From assembly GCA_001939145.1 (NCBI GenBank), contig LSRX01001518.1:12875-76874 (forward strand): DNA of 64,000 nt, in the 5' to 3' direction. Position numbers and translations under genes: made by a program. The stretch comes from Symbiodinium microadriaticum (lineage: Eukaryota; Sar; Dinophyceae; Suessiales; Symbiodiniaceae). This document shows positions 13,001-24,800 of the stretch, piece by piece; position 1 is the first letter of the stretch; the number at the start of each line of letters is the position of its first letter. The notes under the pieces were generated by a model, which saw only the letters and a list, made by a program, of their open reading frames with translations, was not told the origin of the DNA and searched no databases.

Positions 13001-15703
13001 AGCCAGGAGCCTGGACCTTGGTCTTCCTTGGCTTCGGCGGAGGCCTGTCCCGGAACCCTCCTCGAAGGCTTCGAGGGCCGGCGCTCCTCGCAGCAGAGGA
13101 GGTTACGGCTACGGCTTCTTTCGGCAACGGCTCTATAGTATGCTATAATATACGATTATGATCCTATAATATACTATAATATACGATAATGTACTACAAT
13201 ATTTACTATCTGTTGGGGATTCTATATGGGGTTCAGAAAAGGGCGTACAAGGCTCCTAGGGCTTATGAGATTCGCGATGTTTCGGTTTGGCGCTTCGCAG
13301 GTTTGTTGGGCGGCTGAAGCAATTCCAAAGGGAGGGGCCTGACTCTTCGCCCGCCAACTTACATTCCAAAGCCTCTGTGGAGCGATCTGCGGCATTTTTT
13401 CTACCAGTCTCGGGGTTTGGGTTTGGGTTCTTTAGGGGGCAGAATCCTGGTAAATTTAAAGGACGTGTTCATCTCCCTGCTGTTGTCTCTGCCTTTGCCC
13501 CCGGATTTCTGCGAGACAGAAGGCCAAACTGAGAGTACCTGGCCCTTGGCGCCCTTTACCTTTTCTTTCCCACATTTTTCAACCCTAAACCCACAGCTCA
13601 CTTACCTGAACCCTAAAAGGCCCTAAAACCCTGAATCCGAAACGAACCGGGAGAACGAACCGGGAGATGGAGCACAGGACTGGAACTGAAACCCTTCAAC
13701 CCACAGCTCCCATGCCATGCTATTCCTGACAGTTCATTAGTCAAGCTACATCATAGGTATACCCTATAAACCCTCTCTCCTCTGCCTTCTGCCATGGGAA
13801 GATCGGACACCGCCAGGGACGCCAGTTGCTGGGCAAGTCCTGTACTTTGCTTTGCTTTGCTTGGGGGCTGGGACGCTAGCAGTCCTAGTACTGTACAAGT
13901 CCTGTACTCTCTCTCTCTCTCTCTCTCTCTTCTTCCCCAGGGCATGAGGGGTCTGTTAAACCCCCCGGCCAGTTGGCCCCTCTCTCTCTCTCTCTCTTCT
14001 TCCCCAGGGCATGAGGGGTCTGTTAAACCCCCCGGCCACTTGGCCCCCCAACTGTTATCTCTCTCTCTCTCTCTCTCTCTCCTTCTTCTTCGCCAGGGCA
14101 TGAGCGGCGTGTTAAGCCCCCCGGCCACTAGGGCCCCCCATGTGTTACGGGGCTTTGAGAGGGCGTGAGAACAAGTTTGAAGTGTTCGATGTGTTTTCCC
14201 CCGGGAATGTTTGGTCACAGCAACGAATGATTCATAGAATGTTAAGAAAAGACTGGATCCCCCGGGTTCACATGTTCACATCAACAGTGCATCTTTGGGA
14301 CGCCCAGTCGGTACTTCCTTTGCAATCTCAAGTACTGATTCTATACATACATAGAACAAACTGAGTACATAGTAACACAGGACATGAGTTTGCACGTGCA
14401 GGGGATCAAAATGGTAGGTTCCCCAGGTGGGAGACTGTCGTGGTGCAAGCTGTCCCCCTTCCTCAGCAAGCTGCTCAGAAAACAATGAACCTTAAAGACG
14501 AGCTAGAAAGTCACGGGGGCCAAACATGCGTTTTCCGACTGAAATGATTAAACAACGGCGGAGCTAGAGGTTTGGCTCAACACATGAAGGGTTCTTCCTC
14601 ACTGGTCTTTATGCAGAAAAGCAAGGCGCAGATATGTATATTAAAGGCTAACCCAAAGTACTTCAACCAGTGGGGTCCCCCTGGTCATGTCGTGCCAACC
14701 GTCGCTACCGCAAAACGACTCTCACCGAAAAAGCTGAGGCCCAGTCTGCACGAAAGCGGGGTCCAGATAGCGCATACATAGAGTTGAAACGAAGTAAGAA
14801 TAGAAGGGATCCACTTTCCCCTGTTTGTTGTGCAACTATGCGGACAAAATCTTCAAATGGAATGGAAGGCGGACCTGAAAAAACATGCCAAATTATTCGC
14901 CCCGCAATGCATCGATTGCAGAGTTCGACGGAGTTGACGATGAGCGGAGTGAAGGATGACTTAATTCAGGCCCCCTGTTTGAGCATCACTTGCAGGGTGC
15001 TCTGGAGTGTGCAACTCTCTCTCTCTCTCTCTCTGTCTTGAATTAGGCCGCGTTGCCCAGGTGAAGGAAGAAGCCCCAGGCGAAGGAAGCGACGTTGAGG
15101 AGGATCAAGCAGATCATCACCAGGCGCTGTCCTGCGCCGCCAGCTCAGGAACCCTCGCGGGGGGCCCATGGCAGCCGCATCATGGCCTTCGCCGAGGCCG
15201 ATGGCCAAGAGGCACCGGTAGCACCGCGACGGCTTTGACCTCGGCGACTCAATGCAATGGCCTTATGCCCTGCCACATCTTTTCTGACTTATCTCGACCT
15301 AAAAAATGGAAGATCATGCTGCCGCTCTCCCGCTCAGGCGCCTCGCCTTGGCGCCTCAGCGTCGGCCAGCGCCTGCCGCCGAAGCTCTGGTCAGAGCGGG
15401 TTTAGCGAAGGTGTGCACAGAGCCACCAGCGCACCCCACAAAGGCGCCCCCTAAAAAACTTTCCCCCACACCTCCTCGGGCTCGTTGGGACCTGGCGAGG
15501 TCAACATGTCAAATGTCTGCAGACAACTCTCCAAAAGTGGGCCTGGGCCATCCAGATTCTTCCATCGCTGCTGCTCTTGCAGCTTCCACTCCTCTCTGCA
15601 CTCCGAAGTCGCAAAGTTGGTCCACGTCTATCCATCCATTCGTGCAAGGAGGCCTTTCGCTTTTGGATCTGATCCTGCAGCCTCTGCTGACCCACCAGGT
15701 AAC
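1722..15703 (-). CDS. NADPH oxidase (NOX) core: transmembrane, FAD and NADPH domains, many small exons
   Basis: This encodes a superoxide/H2O2-producing flavocytochrome that passes electrons from NADPH through FAD and haem across a membrane. Exons (5' to 3'): 15703-15654 and 15591-15492 (helical cytosolic segment), 15131-15052 (helix 1), 12781-12653 (helix ending ALMCILY), about 12401-12340 (FRLFQRVRH), 11781-11726 (HSLWPVIYLLLLVHG, two His 13 apart as in the second haem pair), 11665-about 11590 (FVVWMFFPFLF), 11503-11438, 11373-11336 (AGQYVMLHWKGEW), 11275-11245 (HPFTLTSAPE, FAD site), 11117-11037, 10828-10758, 7613-7535 (LQGPFGAPAQ and MVVGAGIG, NADPH site), 7389-about 7320 (VTPFVSIL), 2664-2623, 2572-2519 (YIHFYWIVRNQQ), 2435-2382 (ELDWFYDLL), 2306-2276, 2121-2063 (FGRPNW), 1996-1902 (VGVFLCGSP), then 1749-about 1722 (TRFSFFK). 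Frames and phases agree at most junctions. Helices 2-4 with the first haem pair are not found. The last residues are unresolved; a stop at 1608 is possible. Confidence 0.85.
4050..4660. repeat. Degenerate tandem repeat with ATCAACCGCCATCGCC core, block 1
   Basis: Roughly 50-70 bp units share a core close to ATCAACCGCCATCGCC, followed by TAATGAGG-like and TTTAAGAACATGTG-like segments. They recur near 4070, 4140, 4210, 4290, 4370, 4430, 4540 and 4590 with much divergence. The block lies inside the large NOX intron between the exons at 7.39 and 2.66 kb. The short ORFs inside it show no family features. Confidence 0.6.
4640..5540. other. Intron interior without recognisable gene
   Basis: This stretch holds imperfect repeats of GGCAACGGC, TGCCTTCA and CATGGCAC-like words (4640-5160) and an AC/GA-rich segment (5210-5420). 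No exon with family resemblance or convincing splice signals was found on either strand. It is part of the intron between the VTPFVSIL exon and the next NOX exon. Confidence 0.4.
5515..6090. repeat. 53-bp minisatellite in two opposing orientations
   Basis: Units of about 53 bp read CCACAAACCGAGAGG, then TGAAGGAAGGCCGCGG, then TCCTTTCACCCCTC from about 5740 to 6090; starts at 5788, 5841, 5895 and 5948 give the period. From 5515 to about 5720 the same unit appears as its reverse complement. The arrays therefore meet head to head near 5724-5740. Each unit also contains an imperfect palindrome centred on CCGCGG. A single N lies at 5993. It lies inside the large NOX intron. Confidence 0.8.
6120..6720. 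repeat. Degenerate tandem repeat with ATCAACCGCCATCGCC core, block 2
   Basis: This is the same family as the block at 4.05-4.66 kb. Cores related to CAACCGCCATCGCC and CCTAATGAGG recur near 6240, 6330, 6390, 6475, 6525, 6585 and 6640. The two blocks flank the inverted minisatellite at 5.5-6.1 kb. Confidence 0.6.
7614..10757 (-). other. NOX intron of 3.1 kb
   Basis: This is the interval between the NOX exon ending at 10758 and the exon starting at 7613. Assigning a GC donor after 10758 gives phase 2, and the acceptor CCGAG before 7613 restores frame into LQGPFGAP. The interval holds frames open on both strands at 8.4-9.3 kb without recognisable motifs, and a T14G20 homopolymer run at 10034-10067. 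Confidence 0.5.
12858..13010. repeat. Interstitial CCCTAAA telomere-like tract
   Basis: Short runs of CCCTAAA and variants lie here directly beside the single N at 12820 and a C-run. CCCTAAA-like words also occur at 13580-13630. The tract sits upstream of the exon 12781-12653, where NOX helices 2-4 would be expected. Confidence 0.75.
13130..13205. repeat. TATAATATAC-type low-complexity tract
   Basis: The sequence alternates [21 protein letters not shown] words for about 75 bp, far more AT-rich than its surroundings. No gene feature is seen here. Confidence 0.6.
13905..14140 (+). repeat. Three tandem copies of a (CT)n...CCCAGGGCATGAG element
   Basis: Each copy is a CT-run of 16-24 nt followed by TTCTTCCCCAG or TTCTTCGCCAG, GGCATGAG, and then CCCCCCGGCCA. 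GGCATGAG begins at 13941, 14008 and 14097. Polypyrimidine tract plus CAG then GG is exactly what a plus-strand 3' splice site looks like, but no plus-strand exon is recognised beside it. Confidence 0.65.
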
Positions 15704-15879
15704 CTCAGGAGCTGCGCCGCACGCTGCGGCGAGCGGAGCGCACTGGAAGAGGCTCCCAAAAAAAAAAAAAGCGTGCGTGCGCGCTCTCTCAGCCGGCCAC
15801 GCAGGACGCGCGGGCGGTACCTCGCGAGAGTTGGGGGGGGGGGGGGCCCCGAGAGCCGCTCCCTGTGAGTCGGTCGCTC

Positions 15880-18800
15880 CGCTCCGCTCTGCAGTCTCGC
15901 TCCTCCTGGAGAAGAGCCAACTCTTCGGGTGCTTCAAGGCGTAGACCTCAGCTGCAGAACGCGGTCCGGGCCGCTGCGTGCTGCGTGCTGCGGTGTGCAC
16001 TGTGGGGCCCCGGGCGGCCAGGGAGAGGTAGGCGAGCAAGCCCATGGCGGCTGCCAGTCCCGCGACCAGCAGCAACACCTGAGAGCAATGCGGAGAGGAG
16101 ATGAAGGCGGAGCCGCCGCGGTTCCGATTTGCGGGCCTCTTGCCAGCTCCAGCTGCGAGGAACCACCAGGATGGTGGCCTTTGACGAGGCGTGAAGCGTC
16201 GATTCTTGCGAGTCATCCGTTTCATTGCCGCGTCGCTGGAGAGCGGCGTTTCGCATCAGCGGTCTTAAGGCTCTGAAGGCAGTTTCGGGGCCTTGTGCGA
16301 GCGATTCGAGAAGTCGTTGTTTCGAGTGCTCACCACCTGACAAGGAACCCAGGCGGCCTGGCGATGGGTCCTTCGCTTTTGCCCTGCCTTGTGGCTGCCC
16401 AGCGTCTTCATCTCCACCAGGCCGCCGTCGAAGTAGGCGGGAGCACCTGCCACGTCCGCGGTGCTCTGACTCCCTAAAGGGTAATTGTAGCCTACACAAC
16501 TTGCCGGAGAAGCCATTGAGCTGCTTGCAGTTCTGGATGCTATTCTGGTTGTTCTCTTCGACATCACAGAGATCCGGAGACTGGCCAAGGTAGGCGAACC
16601 TGGCTCGCAAGCGAGCCCAGACGCCACAGCGCTACACCAGGTCATCATACATCCCATGCAAATCTCAGGGTATACATCCCTGTGGGCTTCTCTTCGTCAG
16701 TCCTACAAGAGCCCCGTTTTGTGCGCAGGGCCTCCGCACCAGCTCTTTGGCCTCGTCGGGCGAAGCGGAAGCGTCCAGGAGCCTTCAGATTTGCTGAGAA
16801 TAGTTAAGAGGCCACTCAAAATTCATATTTAGGGGCGCCCCTTGAACATCCTGAAAGCGCTTATTAAGGCCCGTCACAGAATGGAAAGCCACAGGCCGTT
16901 TAAATATGGACAGGGCTCCTCAAAGTCCGGAGAATCGCCCCCGAAATCCTTGAAACTTTGAGAGCCACAGGCCTTTCAAACTGTTAAAGAATGTCGAGAA
17001 TACTAAAAAATTGGAATGGGCCGTGCCTGGCCCCAAAATAGCCTAATTGTCTTCCCATGTAACTTTCAACAATCCTGACAATCCTGAACATCCTTAGAAC
17101 TTTGAAAGCTACAGGCCTTCAAAGTCTTAGGGATGGTCAGGAATAGCAGTAATACCTCTGCAAGATTCAGTCCAATGCGAGGATTGCGACAAGGGTGTCC
17201 CCTTTCTCGTTGTTTACTTAGATTTAAAAAATATTCTATTTGAGGATGTGGAATGTGAAAATGAGACCTCACACGGTCTTATCTCAAGAGCTTGCTCCTG
17301 GGGTCTCAACCCTGGGACCGCGAATACGCCGATGATACAGTACTCCTCTCCACACCTAATATGCAAGTGTAATCGCTGCTCCATCTTTTGCAGAAGCATA
17401 GCGTGGTCCCCACCTGAACTATGACAAATGTGAGCACCGCAGAGTGAGTTCCAAGAATAAGGTACAGATTGACCCTGCTTATTAACTGCTTGCTCCATTG
17501 AAACCATGGAAGATTTTCACGTTCCCAAAGATGCAGAGCACTAGCATATCAGACAAGATGGACGTCCCCAAGAGAGTAGCGCGAGAGAACCCTCCGCGAT
17601 TGGGAGAGTAAAACACAACTCGGAAAGGAATTACAGGCACAACACGAAGAAAGAACGTATGAGAGAGCAGGAAGGAACGTGGCAGTTTGTTTTCAATGCT
17701 TTTCCGCATTCGTATGTTTCTATACTTATTATTCTACTTCAATTCTTTAGTGTCTGTGTGTTGGAGTGCATCTCTTACTCGCTCGCGCTTGCTTGCTTGC
17801 TTGCTCGACGTTTGGGGTGAGCCCCGAGGGACCCTACCCCTGCGCTCTCGCGCTACGCCGTTGTCCGAGTCTCTGTGAGAGTGACACGCTCGCGCTCTCT
17901 CTCTCTCTCTCTCTGCCATTCCTTTCTCTCTTGCTCTCGGGAAAAGACTGCACTTGGGAGAAGGCACCGCTCGGGGACAAAAACATCTCGATGATCTGGC
18001 GACCAGTCTCCGAAACGTTACGAATTGAGCTTGCAAAGCTGGCGTTGAAAAAGCAAGCGGCAACGCAAACACATGAAAGATGTACGGTGTTGCCTAGTTC
18101 ATACTGCTGGACGCAGAGAAGGAGAATCAAAGACTGTCCTTGCCACATGTTCGAGCACTCGCTCCTCTCCCCTGAGTGGCTGGCAGGCGGTGTTGGAGCC
18201 AGGGCAGAGGCACCGTCTCCTCCCACGAAAGAGCAGTGTTTAGAGCAAGGAGGAGTCTGGCACTGCGCCGCAATGAAGGCGGCTCACTCTACCGGCGCTT
18301 TGCCGGGGACGGCGCGCCTCGCTGTCGGCCACCTGCCACCAGGCGTTCCGTGTTCGCAACTGCGAGCGCTGCGCGCAGGCCCTCCGCGCCTGCACCAGAT
18401 TGGAGCGGTCCGTGCTCTGCCTGCCATTGCCGTCGTTGCCCTGGCAGGCCAGAGGAAGCCAAGTCTCCGGCTCAGCGCAAGAGCCATGGCCTGAAAAACC
18501 TTCCACATATTCTAATTCTATATAGGTTCGGTTCTATATAGGTTCCGTGGATGCGCTTTTGCGCTTGGAGCTTGGAGCCTTGGCGTTGGCGTCGGAGCCC
18601 GTCCTCACAAACAGCAGACAAAAGAGCGGCTCCGAGCTGCGCTCCTTGAGACGACTCGGAGCGAAGAAATCGCATCTCGCGGTCCACTGGAAGTGAAGGA
18701 AGTCGCCCACAGACACCGTCAGATCCTCTCTGCGATTCTCTGGCGAAACGCAAGATGGTCGACCCTGGTTGCACCTGCGGCACGAAGTCGTACTCCACGG

Positions 18801-21800
18801 AGGGATAAACCTGATCTTAAGCAGGCAAAGCCCTGGAGCAAGCCCTGGCAAGACATGCTCTGCTCATCATCGCCTGGACGATGTTACCGCGGCGGCCGCG
18901 GACCTCGGAATTCAGAGAGAGAGAGAGAGCTCTCTGGGGTCCCCTCTATGGGACGCCGCGGGACGCTGGGGCTTCTGTTGCCGGCTCGGCCCCTGGCGTT
19001 GTAGTTGACGATGCGCGCCGAGCTGGGCACTTTGGCAGGCCGGGGACTGAGCAGAGAAAACAAAGGCCGGGGACTTCCGCACTTAGAGGCGCCGCTGACA
19101 TCCCCTGGCCCCTGGTGGCCCCTGGCCTCACGACGAAAGTATGGCTCCTGACGTGACGTGTCTCGACAGGACTCCCCCCCCACAACAGCCAGCTTGGCGG
19201 CGCTGAGGGCGCGGCCGGTCCTGAAAGGTGCGGCCGTATTGATTCGTGTTCACCTTTATAATTCAACACATCGCAACAGCACGCGCATCGCACCGAGGAA
19301 GTCTCCCATCTCAGGCGGGGCCGCGCTGGAGGGTCAGGAGCCCGAAACCAATATCAAAAACAACCCTGTGAAAGCAAATCTACCTCTGGGGGTAGTCACT
19401 GCAGAATCTGCACACAAGATACACGAGCCCTTGGAGAACTCGGGACTGGTTTTCCCAGCCTGCAGCTGTAACTGGAAGTCCTCACCGAGGTCCAACCAGT
19501 CACCGACGGGATCTTGCGGCAGAACGGGAGGTCCGCCCTGGTCTGTTAGACTCTTCGGGGAACTGGGCAGTGCCAAAAGGGGGGCAGTGAGGCGCCTTGA
19601 AGGGCGCTCGCCGGCGCTGGCCGGGGTTCGGATCGTTCAGGGCCTGAGAAAAGGCGCCCATAAAAGCGGAGCCTGGGCCTCCCTTTTCTTAGAAGGAAGG
19701 GTCTCTCTCCTCTCTCAGATCCTGGGCCCTTTTATGCCTTGTCCAGGGCGAAGTAGTCCTCCCCCACATCTATCCTTCCGATATAGGAAGAGAGAGCTCA
19801 CAGAGACTTAAAGGAGCCCATGCGGCCATGGCGGCGGCCATTTTTCGAGGCCGCGGCTGGTTCGTGGCCGGGCCCTCGCCGGCGGCCAGGGAGGTCGGCC
19901 GGAAGTCCCCTGTGGTGATGTTGTAGCGCAGCCGCAGTACGCAGCCTGGCCCCCGGGCGACTGCGACGGCGACTCTGCGACTGCGACTGCAACGCCCCCC
20001 ACCAACAAGACAAAAACTCTCCGAGCAATTGGGCCGGGCCGGCGGCCCTCGACGTAGTCCGGTATCCTTTTTTTGGGAGAGGAGAGAGAGCAAAAGAGGC
20101 AAAACGGGCAAGGCACGGACGGCACTTCCTGACTCACGCTCTCTCTGTGTCCATAGCTGGGAGATTCTGCCCGTAAGGCGGAGGCTTCCAAAGGTAGTAG
20201 TTGGGTCGCCCGCCGCGGGCATTTCCATTGTGGTTGTCCCTGGAGCTCATGCCGGCCACCTGTGGCGTAGCTTTAAAACCGAAGCGGAGAAACGACGAAA
20301 CGACGCCGCCGCGATTGCCAAGAGCTCCCAACACACTCTGGTGCAGGTTCATCATGTGCCGGAGTCTCCTGAGGACCAGTTGGCACAAAGGCAGAACATA
20401 TCCGAGTGCATTCCCAGATCACCTGCCATTCTGCGCCGGCATCGATGCCTTACGACCGGCTGACTGCGACTATCTCATTATCAAACAAGGAGAAAACACA
20501 GTCTACACATCACTTCACATCACTTTCCCTCTTCTCCTTTCGTTTTCTGTGCTACTGGTATGGAGGCTGCTGAAGCGTAGAAAGGAGAAGTCGGAGAGCA
20601 ACTGGGGCCGCGAGCAGGCTTCTGCGTGGTTGTGTTGCGCCTCGCTGCAGGAGCCTCCCCAAATGCGTCTTAGGTGCTGAGACGCTTGCAGGAGCACTGT
20701 AACAGACTGTAACAGTTTTTGGAGCTTGCCTGGACACGCACACACGCATACTCCGACAGATCTCTCTCTTGGTAGCGCAAGACGCAGATAGAAATCAAAG
20801 AGTATTGGAACAACAACTCTCAGCATGGAGACTCTCGCTCGCTGCTTTCGCGGCTCGATGTCTCTGGCAAGGTGTCGTTTATTCGGCAGAAGGAAAATCC
20901 AGGATATGAGCTGGATCCGTGAGGGCTGCTTTGGGTGCGGCTGGGTGTATCGAGTTCATTGGGTTTAGCAGAGCGAATCCGCTGTTTCCGCAGAATGGAT
21001 TTTAGGACAAGGGTGATGTGAGAGGTCTTCCATCGAGTAATGGTTAAGGTGACATTGCCTTCAATTGTGTTCTGCGATTCTGCGATTTGCAATCTCAGGG
21101 TCATGACATGTTCGACCGTGACTTGAGCACTTGTGTGTCAGAGAGAGACAGAGAGACAGGCAGGCCATGCGCCTTTGGCTTTCACATTCTGGGACTCGCT
21201 TTGGTAGTAGGCACACCGTCTGGTCCTCACAGTAGACGAAGGACTCTCTGAACACAAGCAGCTCGGCTCACTTGGGCACAGGCGGCTCGTCGGTAATGAT
21301 GGCCTCAGACCAAGCGAGCCAAGCGCAGCCCGCGGCCCAAAGGCCGCGCAAAAACCCCGGGACCCCCTGCGATGTCGTGCCAGGGTGTAGGATGCCAGTA
21401 AGGGTAGTAATCTCGCTCCTGACAGGACTTCGACTTCGACTTCAACTTCAACAATTTACTGCCGCCATGCTGACTTCAGAAGGAAGCCTCGGGGCACTCC
21501 AGGCCATTACGATCGTTGTTGCCCTGTCAGAACGACGGCGCGCTCTGCAAGCTTCTGCGCTTCGGGCCTTCCTGGGCTCCGAGCGTTACCATTCGGGTTC
21601 TGCCGCGTGGCCGTGGCCCCGCGGTTGTTGTTGACATTCTGATCAGCCGTGTAGAGCCCCTTCTGGCGTTCGCGCCTCATATTGAAAGTGCAAACTATAG
21701 TAAAAAAGTGGGGAAGCCTGCACGGTAAGGAAACTGCAAATCTTTCTTATATGTAATAAGCCTGCACGGTAAGGAAAATGTGACGCACATTTTTCTTGTG

Positions 21801-24800
21801 TAAACTCGAGCACACAGCCTGCACGGTAAGGAAACTGTCACGCATATTTTTTGTGTAAATTCGAGCGCACAGCCTGCAGGGTTAAGGAAAATGTCACGCG
21901 CAGATCTTTCCTGTGCGTAAATTCGAGCACACAGCCTGCACGGTAAGGAAAATATGACGCACATCTTTCTTGTGAAAATTCGAGCACACAGCCTGCACGG
22001 TAAGGAATATGTCACACAAATCTTTCTTGTGTAGATTCGAGCACACGGCCTGCACAGTCAAGAAGCTGTCACACAAATCTTTCTTGTGTAAATTCGAGCA
22101 CAAACCCTGCACGGTAAGGAAAATGTCACGCAAACCTTTCGTGTGTAAATTCGAGCACGCAGCCTGCACTCTAAGGAAACTGTCACGCAAATCTTTCTGG
22201 TGTCTTTCTTGTGTAAATTCGAGCACAAACCCTGCACGTTATGGAAAATGTCACGCAAATCTTTCTTGTGTAAGTTCTTTCGTGTGTAAATTCGAGCACA
22301 AACCCTGCACGGTAAGGAAAATGTCATGCACATCTTTCTTGTGTAAATTCGAGCACAAACCCTGCACGGTAAGGAAAATGTCAACCCTGCACAGTAAGGA
22401 AAATGTCACGCACATCTTCCTTGTGCAAATTCGCGCACACAGCCTCCACGGTAAGGAAAATAACACGCACATCTTTCTTGTGTCTTTCTTGTGTAAATTC
22501 GAGCACAAACCCTGCACGGTAAGGAAAATGTCATGCACATCTTTCTTGTGTAAATTCGAGCACAAACCCTGCACGGTAAGGAAAATGTCACGCACATCTT
22601 TCTTGTGTAAATTCGAGCACAAACCCTGCACGGTAAGGAAAATGTCACGCACATCTTTCTTGTGTAAATTCGAGCACAAACCCTGCACGGTAAGGAAAAT
22701 GTCACGCACATCTTTCTTGTGTAAATTCGAGCACAAACCCTGCACGGTAAGGAAAATGTCACGCACATCTTTCTTGTGTAAATTCGAGCACAAACCCTGC
22801 ACGGTAAGGAAAATGTCACGCACATCTTTCTTGTGTAAATTCGAGCACAAACCCTGCACGGTAAGGAAAATGTCACGCACATCTTTCTTGTGTAAATTCG
22901 AGCACAAACCCTGCACGGTAAGGAAAATGTCACGCACATCTTTCTTGTGTAAATTCGAGCACAAACCCTGCACGGTAAGGACAATGTCACGCACATCTTT
23001 CTTGTGTAACTTCGAGCACACAGCCTGCACGTTAAGGAAAATGTCACGCACATCTTTCTTGTGTAAATTCGAGCACAAACCCGGCACGGTAAGGAAAATG
23101 TCACGCACATCTTTCTGGTGTAAATTCGAGCACACAGCCTGCACGGTAAGGAATATGTCACGCAAATCTTTCTTGTGTGAAATCGAGCACACAGGCTGCA
23201 CGGTAAGGAACATGTCATGCAAAGCTTTCTTGTGTAAATTCCAGCACACAACCTGCACGGTAAGGAACATGTCATGCAAATCTTTCTTGTGTAAATTCGC
23301 GCACAAACCCTGCACGGTAAGGAAGATGTCACGCAAATCTTTGTTGTGCAAATTCGAGCACACAACCTCCACGGTAAGGAAGATGTCACGCAAATCTTTC
23401 TTGTGTACATTCGAGCACACTGCCTGCACGGTAAGGAAAATGTCACGCAAATCTTTCTTCTGTAAATTCGAACACAAAACCTGCACGGTAAGGAAAATGT
23501 CACGCAAATCTTTCTTGTGTGAATTCGAGCACAAAGCCTGCACGGTAAGGAAAACGTCACGCACATCTTTCTTGTGTAAATTCGAGCACACAGCCTGCAC
23601 AGTAAGGAAAATGTCATGCACATCTTTCTGGTGTAAATTCGAGCATACAGCCTGCACGGTAAGGAAAATGTCACGCACATCTTTCTTGTGTAAATTCGAA
23701 CAAACCCCGCACGGTAAGGAAAATGTCATGCACATCTTTCTGGTGTGAATTCGAGCACGCAGCCTGCACGGTAAGGAAAATTTCACGCACATCTTTCTTG
23801 CGTAAATTCGAGCACAAACCCCGCACGGTAAGGAAAATGTCACGCACATCTTTCTTGGGCAAATTCGAACACACAGCCTCCACGGAAAGGAAAATGTCAC
23901 GCACATCTTTCTTGTGTAGTTTCGAGCACACACATACACACCCTGCACGGTAGGAAAAATGTCACACACATCTTTCTTGTGCAAATTCGAGCACGCAGGC
24001 TGCACGGTAAGGAAAATGTCACGCACATCTTTCTTGTGTAAATTCTAGCACAAACCCTGCGCGGTAAGGAAAATGTCACGTAGATCTTTCTTGTGTAAGT
24101 TCGAGCACACAGCCTGCGCGGTAAGGAAAATGTCACGCACATCTTTCTTGTGAAAATTCGAGCACACAACCTGCACGGTAAGGAAAATGTCACGCACATA
24201 TTTCATCTTGTGTAAATTCGAGCACAAACCCTGCACGGTAAGGAAAATGTCACACACATCTTTCTTGTGTAAATTCGAGCACAAAGCCTGCACGGTAAGG
24301 AAAATGTCCCGCACATCTTTCTTGTGTCTTTCTTGTGTAAATTCGAGCACAAACCCTGCACGGTAAGGAAAATGTCACGCACATCTTNNNNNNNNNNNNN
24401 NNNNNNNNNNNGTGTGTAAATTCGAGCACACAGCCTGCAGGGGTAAGGAAAATGTCACGCGCAGATCTTTCGTGTGTGTAAATTCGAGCACACAGCCTGC
24501 AGGGGTAAGGAAAATGTCACGCGCAGATCTTTCGTGTGTGTAAATTCGAGCACACAGCCTGCAGGGGTAAGGAAAATGTCACGCGCAGATCTTTCGTGTG
24601 TGTAAATTCGAGCACACAGCCTGCAGGGGTAAGGAAAATGTCACGCGCAGATCTTTCGTGTGTGTAAATTCGAGCACACAGCCTGCAGGGGTAAGGAAAA
24701 TGTCACGCGCAGATCTTTCGTGTGTGTAAATTCGAGCACACAGCCTGCAGGGGTAAGGAAAATGTCACGCGCAGATCTTTCGTGTGTGTAAATTCGAGCA

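Noticed and set aside
22009..24026. 579- and 591-residue ORFs on opposite strands
   Set aside because: Both are translations of the 57-bp satellite. The unit is a multiple of three and lacks stops, so every copy is open on both strands with a 19-residue period.
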